64,000 bases of DNA from positions 124,001 through 188,000 of the forward strand of contig CAVZIE010000015.1 in NCBI GenBank assembly GCA_963775185.1. The letters are read 5' to 3'. The notes under the pieces were generated by a model. It had not been told where the DNA came from. It ran no database searches and saw nothing but the letters and a program-made list of their open reading frames with translations. Origin of the DNA: JAPSGB01 sp963775185. Its GTDB lineage: Bacteria > Myxococcota_A > Polyangia > Polyangiales > Polyangiaceae. This document shows positions 1 to 7,875 of the stretch, piece after piece. The translations under genes were made by a program, and so were the position numbers. The stretch's first letter is position 1. Every line of letters begins with the position of its first letter.

Positions 1-216
1 CGCGCGCGTGAGAGCCGGCATCCAGATCAGCTCGCTATACTCGAGCGGCGACGGCGCGCGGTATTCGACGTAGGCGAGGACGCCGGTGCACATGCCGGCA
101 ACGGAGACCGGCTCGAGCGGCGGCGGCACGACCACCGCGTGCCGCGGGACCAGGTACGGGCAGAACACGGCGAAGCCGTGCGTGTCCCAGGGCGGCGCGG
201 GATAGACGCCGCTCAC
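1..216 (-). CDS. acetoacetate decarboxylase-like protein, partial (3' part outside window)
   Basis: Read leftwards from a GTG at 214-216, the frame stays open to the window edge and gives the first 72 residues. The peptide contains PPWDTHGFAVF, VPYLVPRHAV and YVEYRAPSPLEYSELIW, which resemble the N-terminal half of the acetoacetate decarboxylase (ADC) fold, a cytoplasmic family that includes true decarboxylases and many relatives of unknown activity. The catalytic lysine region lies outside the window, so enzymatic function cannot be judged. The GTG overlaps the TGA of the upstream lipoprotein gene (GTGA, 213-216), which suggests translational coupling and fixes the start. Confidence 0.7.
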   Translation of the reverse strand, partial: MSGVYPAPPWDTHGFAVFCPYLVPRHAVVVPPPLEPVSVAGMCTGVLAYVEYRAPSPLEYSELIWMPALTRA

Positions 217-992
217 TGACGACAGATGTTGTACGGGATGATCGAACTTTGCGCGCACTGGGTACCGCCGTCGCACGCGGACGGGTCGTTACCGCAGAAC
301 ACGACGTCGTTGCACGTGTCCTCGCACAGCACCTGGTTGTACAGCGTCACGGGGTTTCCCTGTGGATCCTGCACCTGCACGCGGTGGCCGCAGCACACCT
401 GGCCCGGACAGTCCTCGGGGCCGTCGCAATACAGATCGGTGCTTTGTTGGCACGGCTGGCCGAGCGGCGTGCAGGCGGTCTGCCCCTGCAGGAAGTAGCA
501 GCAGTAGTCGCTGCTCGCCGCGCAGGTCTGGTTCCCGCAAGTGATCTCGCCTGCGCCGGTTCCTCCGCCTGCGCCGGTACCGCCCGTCGCGCCGCTGCCG
601 CCCGTGCCGCCCGTCGCGCCGGTGCCGCCCGTCGCGCCGGTGCCGCCCGTCGCGCCGGTGCCGCCCGTCGCGCCAGTGCCGCCCGTCGCGCCGGTGCCGC
701 CCGTCGCGCCGGTGCCGCCCGTCGCGCCGGTGCCGCCGAAGCCGCTGCCGCCCGTGCCCGCCGTTCCGGCGACCGCCCCCGTGCCGCCGAACCCGCTGCC
801 CGCGGTCGCGCCTGTACCCGCGCTGCCGGCTTGCGCGCCGCTTCCGCCGGTGCCGGTTCCGCTGCTCCCACCGCTTCCGCCGGACGAGCCCGATGAACCA
901 CCGCTACCGTTGCCGCCGAACAAGTCGTTGCTGCTGCTGCCGCACGCGACGCCGAGCAGCAGCACGGCCGGGATCAAGAGCAAGCGCCTCAT
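213..992 (-). CDS. Cys-rich lipoprotein with Gly-Ala-Thr-Gly repeat linker
   Basis: The start is placed at the ATG at 990-992 because it begins a clean lipoprotein signal, MRRLLLIPAVLLLGVACGSS, with the lipidated Cys at about residue 17; upstream in-frame codons do not look like a signal peptide. Residues 20-150 are a low-complexity G/S/A/T linker that includes about eight GATGGT units. The last ~110 residues hold about 18 cysteines (for example CGNQTC, YCCYF, CGHRV, CEDTCND) and probably form a disulphide-rich surface domain. Lipoproteins of this layout are common in polyangial myxobacteria and their function is unknown. The 3' end overlaps the next gene by 4 bp. Confidence 0.8.
   Translation of the reverse strand: MRRLLLIPAVLLLGVACGSSSNDLFGGNGSGGSSGSSGGSGGSSGTGTGGSGAQAGSAGTGATAGSGFGGTGAVAGTAGTGGSGFGGTGATGGTGATGGTGATGGTGATGGTGATGGTGATGGTGATGGTGGSGATGGTGAGGGTGAGEITCGNQTCAASSDYCCYFLQGQTACTPLGQPCQQSTDLYCDGPEDCPGQVCCGHRVQVQDPQGNPVTLYNQVLCEDTCNDVVFCGNDPSACDGGTQCAQSSIIPYNICRQ
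585..737. repeat. 18-bp tandem repeat inside lipoprotein gene
   Basis: The unit GGTGCCGCCCGTCGCGCC (plus strand) recurs head to tail about eight times with very few substitutions, and encodes GATGGT on the minus strand. Because the unit is a multiple of three, copy-number change alters linker length without breaking the frame, so this is a candidate variable-number tandem repeat. Degenerate copies flank it on both sides. Confidence 0.85.
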
Positions 993-1041
993 GCCGGGAA
1001 GTGTCCCCGACATCAGAGCGCGGCACAATGGATCCCGCGAA

Positions 1042-2151
1042 TCAATCTGGACGCGCCCACGCGTAGACATGCGAACCCGAGAAGCGTCGGTCACCGGGAT
1101 CGTGCCCTTCGAGCGGCTCGAGTGTCGTGACGTCGAACAATGCCAGCCTGGCTGAAGTTCCGTGCGAGACCGCGTAGTAGCGAGCGTCGAGCGTCTGGGT
1201 CACGCCGCGCGCGTTCGGCAGCTCGATCGCACGTACCAGCGCGCCGTCCCGAAGCCGCCAGAACACCAGCAGACCGCCGCGCGGGCTGGTCGTCGCGACG
1301 ACTCCACGCTGCTTGTCGATCCACACGCTCAGCGTCTCGCCGACCATCCGCGACACTACTTCGCGTGGCTCGAGGAGCTGCGAGAGCGGCCCATTGCCGA
1401 TCCTCAGCGACACGCCGCCCGGCGTGGTGTCCTCCGGCAAACCATCTCGCGGCGCGGACACCACCGCGAACTCGCGTCGCCCGGCGAACGCGATGTGACC
1501 GGTGTTGATGCGCGGGCTCTCGACCGGGAATCGCTCGAGCAGCTTGCGCGTCGCGATATCGACGAACGTGACGCACGGCATCTCTTCGTCCGACGCCACG
1601 TCGCCGCCGCCGTTGGTGACGGCGAGCGTCCTGCCGTCGTCCACGAGCACGCAATCGTGCGGGCGTACGCCGAAGGTCGGAAAGCGATCGAGCGGCGCGA
1701 AGCTCTTGCCGTCGCGAACCGAGATCACGCCGCCGCGCGTCGAGAGTTCAGTCTCGACGGCGAGCACGACGTCGCCGCCGCGGGTGAACGCACCGTGACC
1801 GTAGAACGCGTGGCCCGTCAGCGGCGCGATCTTGGCGAGCACGCGCCGCTCGACGAGATCGACGTAGCACGCGCCGGGACCGCGCTTCTCGAACAGCGCC
1901 GCCTCGTGCCGGCGCTTCGGGTGCACCGCAAAGCCGTGAGCCAGGAAATCGAGCGGTATCCGCGCCGGTTCGGCATCCCCCCCATCCAGGTCCAGCAGAT
2001 CCAGAAAGTGCAGCAGATCGCCGCCAGCGCTGCCGAAACGCGATCCACCGACGATCACACCGAGTCGTGTGTCGGCTCGGCGCTCGCCTGCGCCGTCACG
2101 CTTCTTCTTCGATTTGGAGCCGTGGCGCGGCTTCCATACGGCGCCCGCCAT
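1042..2151 (-). CDS. DUF1513 family beta-propeller-like protein
   Basis: The 369-residue protein shows the DUF1513 pattern: HGFAVHP (residues 72-78), FYGHGAF (116-122), then FGVRPHDC and VTNGGGDV. Members are predicted WD40-like propellers, often extracytoplasmic; their role is unknown. No signal peptide is obvious here, and the first 20 residues are basic (KPRHGSKSKKK). The ATG abuts the TAG of the aldehyde dehydrogenase gene (TAGATG at 2149-2154), so the two are likely cotranscribed and coupled. I infer no substrate from this pairing. Confidence 0.75.
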   Translation of the reverse strand: MAGAVWKPRHGSKSKKKRDGAGERRADTRLGVIVGGSRFGSAGGDLLHFLDLLDLDGGDAEPARIPLDFLAHGFAVHPKRRHEAALFEKRGPGACYVDLVERRVLAKIAPLTGHAFYGHGAFTRGGDVVLAVETELSTRGGVISVRDGKSFAPLDRFPTFGVRPHDCVLVDDGRTLAVTNGGGDVASDEEMPCVTFVDIATRKLLERFPVESPRINTGHIAFAGRREFAVVSAPRDGLPEDTTPGGVSLRIGNGPLSQLLEPREVVSRMVGETLSVWIDKQRGVVATTSPRGGLLVFWRLRDGALVRAIELPNARGVTQTLDARYYAVSHGTSARLALFDVTTLEPLEGHDPGDRRFSGSHVYAWARPD

Positions 2152-3606
2152 CTACATCAATCGCCGCGCCCACTTGAGCTTCTCGTCCACGTAAGGCGGG
2201 TAGCGCAGCGACGGATCGACGAACGTCGGCTTGTCCAGCACGCTCTTCTTGTGCGTGAACGTGTCGAAGCTCGCACGCCCGTGATACGCGCCCATGCCGC
2301 TGGGACCGACGCCGCCGAACGGCAACTCCGGCGGAAGCAGGTGCGACACCGCGTCGTTGATGCACGCGCCGCCGGAGCTGGTGCGCTCGATCACTTGCTG
2401 GGCATGCGCCTTGTCGCGCGTGAAGATGTAGAGCGCGAGCGGCTTGGGGCGCTGGTTCACGAACTCGATCGCCTGGTCCACGCTGTCGACGGCGATCACC
2501 GGCAGGATCGGTCCGAAGATCTCGTCGGCCATCACCGGTGAGTCCGGAGAGACGTCGCGCAAGATCGTGGGCGCGATGTAGCGAGCCGGGACGTCGACGT
2601 CGCCGCCGACGACCGTCTCCCCGCTGCCGAGGAGCTTCTCCAGCCTGAGCACGTGACGCTCGTTGACGATGCGCGCGTAGTGCGGGCTCTGCTTCGGGTC
2701 GTCCCCGTAGAAATCGCGCAGCGTCGCGCGCATGCGCTCGAGCAGCGGCTGTTCCATGCTCTTTTCCACGAGCACGTAGTCCGGCGCGACGCACGTCTGG
2801 CCGGCGTTGAAGAACTTGCCCCACACGATGCGGCGCGCCGCCGTGTCCAGATCCACGTCGCGATCGACGATGCACGGGCTCTTGCCACCCAGCTCGAGCG
2901 TCACCGGCGTGAGGTGCTTGGCCGCCGCCTCCATCACGATCCGCCCCACCGCGCCGTTGCCCGTGTAGAACACGTGATCGAAGCGCTGTGCGAGCAGCGT
3001 CGTGGTCTCGCGGACGGCGCCCTCGATCACCGCGACCGCGTCCTGATCGAAGTACTTCGGAATCAGCTCGGCCATCAGCGCGCTCGACGCCGGCGCGACC
3101 TCGCTGGGCTTGATGATCGCGGCGTTGCCCGCGGCAAGCGCGCCGATCAGTGGCGACAGCGCGAGCTGCAGCGGGTAGTTCCACGGCGCGATGATCAACA
3201 CGACGCCGAGCGGCTCGGAGTACACGCGCGCGCTGGCCGGCTGCACCGGCAGCGGCGCCTTCACCTTCTTCGGCTTCACCCAGCGCGGCAGCCGCTTCAT
3301 CACGTACTTGAGGTCGGCTGCGAGGAAGCTCGTCTCGCCGCCCCACGCCTCGAACGTCGGCTTGCCGAGATCCGACGCGAGCGCCTTCAGCATCGCGTCC
3401 TCGTTGTCGCGCAGCATGGCCCCCATCTGCCGCAGCTGCTGCATGCGCCACGCGAGCGGCCGCGTCACGCCGGCGTCGTACGCGCGTCGCAGCCGTTCGA
3501 CCGTGGCGACGATCTGCGCGTCGGAGGTGCCGTGGGCGTCGGCGGGAACGGGACGCGCTCCGGATTCGTTCGAGGTGATCGGTGCGGCGGGGGATGCGAG
3601 CGTCAT
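2152..3606 (-). CDS. NAD(P)-dependent aldehyde dehydrogenase (ALDH class 3-like)
   Basis: This 484-residue enzyme should oxidise an aldehyde to a carboxylate in the cytoplasm. Visible landmarks are PWNYP (141-145), KPSEV (166-170), the general-base Glu238 in TLELGGKSP, the catalytic Cys272 in GQTCVAPDY, and EIFGPILPVI. The FPT-type C-terminus typical of ALDH3 is replaced by DPSLRYPPYVDEKLKW, which also occurs in class 3 and coniferyl-type enzymes. The start ATG at 3604-3606 precedes a Pro/Ala-rich leader of about 25 residues, so a slightly later start is possible. It is first in a two-gene unit with the DUF1513 gene. Confidence 0.92.
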   Translation of the reverse strand: MTLASPAAPITSNESGARPVPADAHGTSDAQIVATVERLRRAYDAGVTRPLAWRMQQLRQMGAMLRDNEDAMLKALASDLGKPTFEAWGGETSFLAADLKYVMKRLPRWVKPKKVKAPLPVQPASARVYSEPLGVVLIIAPWNYPLQLALSPLIGALAAGNAAIIKPSEVAPASSALMAELIPKYFDQDAVAVIEGAVRETTTLLAQRFDHVFYTGNGAVGRIVMEAAAKHLTPVTLELGGKSPCIVDRDVDLDTAARRIVWGKFFNAGQTCVAPDYVLVEKSMEQPLLERMRATLRDFYGDDPKQSPHYARIVNERHVLRLEKLLGSGETVVGGDVDVPARYIAPTILRDVSPDSPVMADEIFGPILPVIAVDSVDQAIEFVNQRPKPLALYIFTRDKAHAQQVIERTSSGGACINDAVSHLLPPELPFGGVGPSGMGAYHGRASFDTFTHKKSVLDKPTFVDPSLRYPPYVDEKLKWARRLM

Positions 3607-3682
3607 GTTCGTATCCTACCAGCGCCGGAGGCCCTTCGCAGGGATCCAGTAACCACAATATTTTCAACAACTTATGATTGAA

Positions 3683-3698
3683 GGCCCGGCGCGGAATC
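3683..3698. repeat. dispersed GC-rich palindrome, single half-site
   Basis: GGCCCGGCGCGGAATC matches the right part of the half-site core of the dispersed repeat described in the findings. It lies between the kinase stop and the AT-rich segment at about 3650-3680 upstream of the aldehyde dehydrogenase gene. Confidence 0.5.
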
Positions 3699-3714
3699 GC
3701 CGTCGGCGAGGCCG

Positions 3715-5754
3715 TCACCGACCCTGGCGCTGCTTGATCGCGGTGATCGCCTGCTGCAGCGCATCGTCCTTGCGCAGGCACGAGAAGCAGTCGTCGTGTC
3801 CGCGCCGACCGCAGCCGCCGCGGTACTTCATGATCTCGAGATAGGCGAGCGCGCGCGCGTCGCCGACTTCACCGGCGCGGGCGAGCAGGCTGTGCCGGTC
3901 GGAGCACGACTTGCCGTAGCGCAGCTTGGCCGCGACCTCGACGGGCGGCGCGGCGACCTTCAGGAAATCCGGCGACAGCACGACCCAACGTTGGGCGCGT
4001 CCGCGAACGGGCGCCGGCGCCTCGCGGTCGAACGACAGATCGTAGACGAGCGCCGCGCCGGCGGCACCCATCGGACCTTCAAGCAGCGCCAGCGCCGCGC
4101 CGGCGCTCTCTCGCTTGTGCGCCGCCGCGGCCAACACAAGCGACGCTTCCGGATCTGCGGCCAGCTTGGGATCGAGCGCGAGCGCCTTGGCGAGCGCGGC
4201 AACGGCGTCGGAGTGCGCGGACGCCGCGCTCTCGCTCCCGGCCAGCGCGAGCCACACGCGCGGATGCTTCGGGTGGGTCTCGGCGAGCTTCTCTAGCGCC
4301 GCGCGCCCTTGCTTCTTCGCGAGGTCGATCTGGGCCAGCAGCGGATCGGCGGCGGGCGCGGAGCTGGACGGCGCCGCGTCGCTGCGAGCGAAGGCGGCGG
4401 CCGCGTCCGGCTGCTTTCGCGAGTGGACCAGCCACACCAGGCTCGCCAGGATTGGCACCCACACGAGCAACGTCACCGCGCCGAGAATCACCGCCGCCGG
4501 CACATCGCGGAGCGCGCGGCGCATGCCGGCGGGCAGGCGCGCGCGGCCGTCGTCGATGAAGTCGCAGGCCGCGGTCAGCCCGCGCTCGATCCCCGACAAC
4601 AAGCCCGGGCGCGCGGCTCCAGGCGCGCTCGCGGTCGCGGGCAACGGCGACGTCTGGAGCTGCGCGGCCCGCACCTCGGCGACGCGCGCTGCAAGCTCCT
4701 GCGCGCGATTGTCGTCGAGCAGCGCCAGCGTTCCGCCGGGGCCCATCGGTGGCGCCAGTGGCGGCGGCGACGCGACGAGCGGCTCGGGCGGCTGTGCGTA
4801 GAGCCGATCGGCGCTGCCCAGAACGGCCGTTGCAGATCCGTCGGGAAGCGTGAACATCCGGGGCTCGCCGGGGGCGGGCTCGAGCAGCGCCTCGAGCGCC
4901 TCGGCGGCCTCCTCGGCACTCTGGTAGCGGGACGCGACTTCCCTCGCGAGCAGCTTGTGCACGACCTGCTCGACCTGGTGCGGGACAGGGATACCCGCCG
5001 CGCGTTCGGCGAACGGCGGAATCGGCTTGGCGAGCTGCTGACCCAGGATGCCCTCGCTGGCGCCGCCGAAGGGGCGAACGCCGCTCAACATCTCGTACGT
5101 GATCACGCCGAGCGCATACACGTCGGCGCGTGCGTCCACGCTCTGCCCGAGCGCTTGCTCCGGCGACATGTACTCGGGCGTACCGAAGACCGTGCCGGCT
5201 CGCGTGAGCGGGGCGGTGCCCTTCGGTCCCGGCGGGAGCTTGGCGATCCCGAAATCGAGCACCTTGACCACGTCGTCTTCGCCGCGACGGCTGATCAACA
5301 TGACGTTCTCGGGCTTCAGGTCGCGATGCACGATCCCGAGCTCGTGCGCGGCCACCAGCGCGGAAGCGATCTGCCGGGCGATGCGCAGAGCGCGCGACAC
5401 GGGCATCGGACCCTCGGCGATTTCGTCGCGGAGGTTCTTGCCGTCCACCAGCTCGAGCACGAGAAACAGCGAGCCGTCGGCGAGCTTGCCGCAGTCGGTC
5501 GCGGCGGTGATGTTCGGGTGGTCGATGTTGCCGGTCGCCATCGCCTCGCGCTCGAAGCGCGCGACCACGTCCGGCATCTCGCACAGCTCGCGGTGGAGCA
5601 CCTTGACCGCGAGACGCTTCTTCATGAGCACGTGCTCGGCCGCGTACACCTTGCCCATCCCGCCTTCGCCGAGCAGCTCGTCCAGGCGGTAGCGATCGGC
5701 GAGCACCGTGCCGATCAACGGATCGGCGGCGGAGGATTGATCTTCGGTGCCCAT
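3715..5754 (-). CDS. membrane-anchored Ser/Thr protein kinase (Pkn type)
   Basis: A 679-residue Hanks-type kinase. The catalytic domain spans about residues 20-290, with a Gly-rich loop GEGGMGKVY (29-37), Lys51 in AVKVLH, HRDLKPEN (143-150), DFGIAKL (168-174) and activation-segment residues GTPEYMSPEQ (191-200). All catalytic residues are present, so it should be active. After a Pro/Ala-rich juxtamembrane stretch, one transmembrane helix (roughly 420-445, LGAVTLLVWVPILASLVWLV) puts the C-terminal part outside; that part is Ala-rich helical and TPR-like, ending in a Cys-containing segment (KSCSDRH, GGCGRRGHDDCFSCL). The architecture is typical of myxobacterial Pkn kinases. Its signal and targets are unknown. 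Confidence 0.93.
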   Translation of the reverse strand: MGTEDQSSAADPLIGTVLADRYRLDELLGEGGMGKVYAAEHVLMKKRLAVKVLHRELCEMPDVVARFEREAMATGNIDHPNITAATDCGKLADGSLFLVLELVDGKNLRDEIAEGPMPVSRALRIARQIASALVAAHELGIVHRDLKPENVMLISRRGEDDVVKVLDFGIAKLPPGPKGTAPLTRAGTVFGTPEYMSPEQALGQSVDARADVYALGVITYEMLSGVRPFGGASEGILGQQLAKPIPPFAERAAGIPVPHQVEQVVHKLLAREVASRYQSAEEAAEALEALLEPAPGEPRMFTLPDGSATAVLGSADRLYAQPPEPLVASPPPLAPPMGPGGTLALLDDNRAQELAARVAEVRAAQLQTSPLPATASAPGAARPGLLSGIERGLTAACDFIDDGRARLPAGMRRALRDVPAAVILGAVTLLVWVPILASLVWLVHSRKQPDAAAAFARSDAAPSSSAPAADPLLAQIDLAKKQGRAALEKLAETHPKHPRVWLALAGSESAASAHSDAVAALAKALALDPKLAADPEASLVLAAAAHKRESAGAALALLEGPMGAAGAALVYDLSFDREAPAPVRGRAQRWVVLSPDFLKVAAPPVEVAAKLRYGKSCSDRHSLLARAGEVGDARALAYLEIMKYRGGCGRRGHDDCFSCLRKDDALQQAITAIKQRQGR

Positions 5755-5837
5755 GCCGATCCAGTCTACGGCAACGGCCGGACACGCCGCGGGCGATTTG
5801 CCGGATCGCGCACCAATACTTGACGCTTTGCTTGAGT

Positions 5838-5856
5838 ATGCCGATCCGGCGCGGAA
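5838..5856. repeat. dispersed GC-rich palindrome, half-site variant
   Basis: ATGCCGATCCGGCGCGGAA differs from the repeat core by about one base. It sits in the 195-bp intergenic region between the divergent kinase and GH5 genes, next to a small inverted repeat ATACT/AGTAT (about 5815-5840). Confidence 0.6.
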
Positions 5857-5949
5857 ACCACGCGGTCCGCCACGCGCTGGCCGTACGTCTCCAGCGCGGT
5901 TAACCTGGGTAGCGCCGACCGCTGGTCACGTGTCGGGGAAGGGTTTGCC

Positions 5950-7293
5950 ATGCGTTCGCGTCGCCACGTTGCCTGGGCCGGGTTGGTCGCACTCTCGACG
6001 ATCGTCGCGTGCGGGAGCAGCGACGGCGCGGGCGGCGCCAAGGACGCCGGAAGCGACAACGGCGGCACGTCCGGCAACGGCGGCACGTCCGGCAACGGCG
6101 GCACGTCCGGCAACGGCGGCACGTCCGGCAACGGCGGCACCGCGGGCGCATCGGGCAGCGGCGGCACCGCGGGCGCATCGGGCAGCGGCGGCACGTCCGG
6201 CAACGGCGGCACCGCGGGCGCATCGGGCAGCGGCGGCAGCGGCGGCGCGGCAGGGAGCGGCGGCGCGGCGGGGAGCGGCGGTAGCGCAGGAGCCGGCGGA
6301 TCGAGCGGGGTTCCTCCGAGTGGCTGGCTCTACACGAGCGGCAGCAAGATCCTGCAATCGAACGGCACCAGCGGCACGCCTTGGATGGGCCGCGGCGTGA
6401 ACACCGACGACATCTTCCTGTGCGAGTACAACTACCAGCTCTGGATGTCGTCGTCGCAGTCGGAGCAGGCGCTCACGACGATGCTGTCGGGCTTGATCAC
6501 GGACTGGAAACCGAACTTCATCCGCATGTCGCTCAGCATGGCGTCCGACCCGGTGACGACGAGCTGGCTCTCGAACCCCGCGCAGTACAAGACGCCGATG
6601 ACGAACGTGATCAACGGCCTCGGCGCGCACGCGGGTATGTACGTGCTGGTGACGCTGCGCAGCGACGCGTCGATGATCCTGCAGGACCAGGTGGACGGCG
6701 ACCCGGAAGCGACCGGGATCCCGTCGGACAGCACGAACACACCAGACGCGACGAACATGCCGACCGGCACCGACGCGGTGTACCAGGCGCTGGTGGACAC
6801 GTTCGCGAACAAGAGCTTCGTGTTGTTCGGGCTGACCAACGAGCCGGGCGGCAACAAGCGCTCGAACGCGACGATCAAGGCCGCGATGGACCACGCCGTC
6901 GGCGTGATCCGCGCCGAGGAAGACAAGCTCGGCGTGCCACACCACATCGTCAGCGTGCAAGGCAACGGCTGGACGAGCGACATCTCGTTCTACGCGAACG
7001 CCCCCTTGCCGTACGACAACGTCGTGTACGAGGTGCACGGCTACCCGCCGCCCGCGAGCTCGTACACCTACGCGAACCTGCCGGTGATCATCGGCGAGTA
7101 CGGCAGCCTGCCGGACTCAACGGCGTTCTACCAGGACGTCGAGCAGAAGCAGATCTCGAACCTGGCGTGGGACTTCGAGGCGTTCAGCGACTGCAGCCCG
7201 GACCTGCTGACGGTCACCCACGACGCGTCGGCGTTGACGCCGACCGCGTGGGGCAACACCGTCAAGAGCTACCTGCTCGCGCACGCACCGTGA
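5950..7293 (+). CDS. GH5-like glycoside hydrolase lipoprotein (cellulase fold)
   Basis: A 447-residue secreted lipoprotein: MRSRRHVAWAGLVALSTIVA ends at the lipobox Cys (IVACGSS), then ~95 residues of G/T/S/N/A repeats tether a C-terminal TIM-barrel domain. GH5 landmarks are GRGVNTDD near the barrel start, RMSLSMAS, the acid/base Glu in LTNEPGG, YEVHGYP and the nucleophile Glu in VIIGEYGSL. It probably cleaves a beta-linked glucan or mannan outside the cell; the exact substrate cannot be read from sequence. It ends 12 bp before a strong hairpin (7306-7343). Confidence 0.83.
   Translation: MRSRRHVAWAGLVALSTIVACGSSDGAGGAKDAGSDNGGTSGNGGTSGNGGTSGNGGTSGNGGTAGASGSGGTAGASGSGGTSGNGGTAGASGSGGSGGAAGSGGAAGSGGSAGAGGSSGVPPSGWLYTSGSKILQSNGTSGTPWMGRGVNTDDIFLCEYNYQLWMSSSQSEQALTTMLSGLITDWKPNFIRMSLSMASDPVTTSWLSNPAQYKTPMTNVINGLGAHAGMYVLVTLRSDASMILQDQVDGDPEATGIPSDSTNTPDATNMPTGTDAVYQALVDTFANKSFVLFGLTNEPGGNKRSNATIKAAMDHAVGVIRAEEDKLGVPHHIVSVQGNGWTSDISFYANAPLPYDNVVYEVHGYPPPASSYTYANLPVIIGEYGSLPDSTAFYQDVEQKQISNLAWDFEAFSDCSPDLLTVTHDASALTPTAWGNTVKSYLLAHAP
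6059..6300. repeat. tandem repeats encoding Gly-rich linker of GH5 lipoprotein
   Basis: Four near-identical 18-bp units GGCGGCACGTCCGGCAAC (GGTSGN) are followed by 27-bp units encoding GGTAGASGS and then looser GGAAGS-type units. Both unit lengths keep the reading frame, so linker length can vary. Confidence 0.8.
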
Positions 7294-7305
7294 CGCTCCC
7301 CGGGA

Positions 7306-7343
7306 CCCGGCGCGAAATCCACGAGTGACGATTCCGCGCCGGG
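7306..7343. terminator. hairpin built from two opposed repeat half-sites
   Basis: CCCGGCGCGAAATC (7306-7319) pairs with GATTCCGCGCCGGG (7330-7343) with one mismatch around a 10-base loop. It lies between the convergent GH5 and SRPBCC genes and has the sequence of the dispersed palindrome. No U-tract follows on either side, so it could be a bidirectional terminator or an mRNA 3'-end stabiliser rather than a classical intrinsic terminator. Confidence 0.7.
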
Positions 7344-7355
7344 TGACGAGCGGTG

Positions 7356-7772
7356 CTAGCGGACGTTCGCCGCCATCGCGCCGAGCGCGGCCTGGTACAC
7401 GGAGTCGCAGAAGTCCTTGACCCCACCCGCCTCGTCCTTCCAGCTGCTCGTCCACTCCACGAAGGTCTTGTCGCCGTCGGTGAGCGGCAGCAGCCGCACC
7501 TGCCCGACGTAACCCTTGGCGCTCGACACCGGGTCGGGCCCCTCGTCGATGCTGTACTTCAGCGTACGCCCGTCCTCGTCGAGGGCAAGCAGCGTCTCCA
7601 CGAAGACTCCGTTCAGCTTGCGACGCGCGCCGATCTGGGTACCCGGAACGCCGCCGACGTTCTCGCACGTCTCGATCACCCCCTTGGCCCAGGACATGTC
7701 GTGGAAGTCGCGGATCGCGCTCCAGACCTTGGCAATCGGGGCGTTCACGATCTTCGAATTGTAACAGGCCAT
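7356..7772 (-). CDS. SRPBCC (START/PYR1-like) ligand-binding protein
   Basis: The ATG at 7770-7772 is preceded by a strong Shine-Dalgarno sequence (GGAGGGACCG) and begins the conserved beta-strand ACYNSKIVNAPIAKVWSAIRD of polyketide-cyclase/SRPBCC proteins. The 138 residues contain SWAKGVIET, GTQIGARRKLN, LKYSIDEG and FVEWTSSW, forming the helix-grip fold that binds small hydrophobic ligands. No catalytic residue or ligand can be assigned. It is cytoplasmic and transcribed as a single gene towards the hairpin at 7306-7343. Confidence 0.82.
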   Translation of the reverse strand: MACYNSKIVNAPIAKVWSAIRDFHDMSWAKGVIETCENVGGVPGTQIGARRKLNGVFVETLLALDEDGRTLKYSIDEGPDPVSSAKGYVGQVRLLPLTDGDKTFVEWTSSWKDEAGGVKDFCDSVYQAALGAMAANVR

Positions 7773-7875
7773 CGGTCCCTCCTTGGGAGCGTCGCTCCCG
7801 CGTTGTCGATAGCCAGGAACGTACCCGCGTGGGGCGCCGAGAGGCGATGAGGGAAAACCCCCAGCGAGCGCCGAT

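Noticed and set aside
541..1155. Long Pro-rich open frame on the plus strand opposite the lipoprotein repeat
   Set aside because: It mirrors the GATGGT repeats in another frame, has no sensible start, and the minus-strand reading has a signal peptide and a Cys-rich domain.
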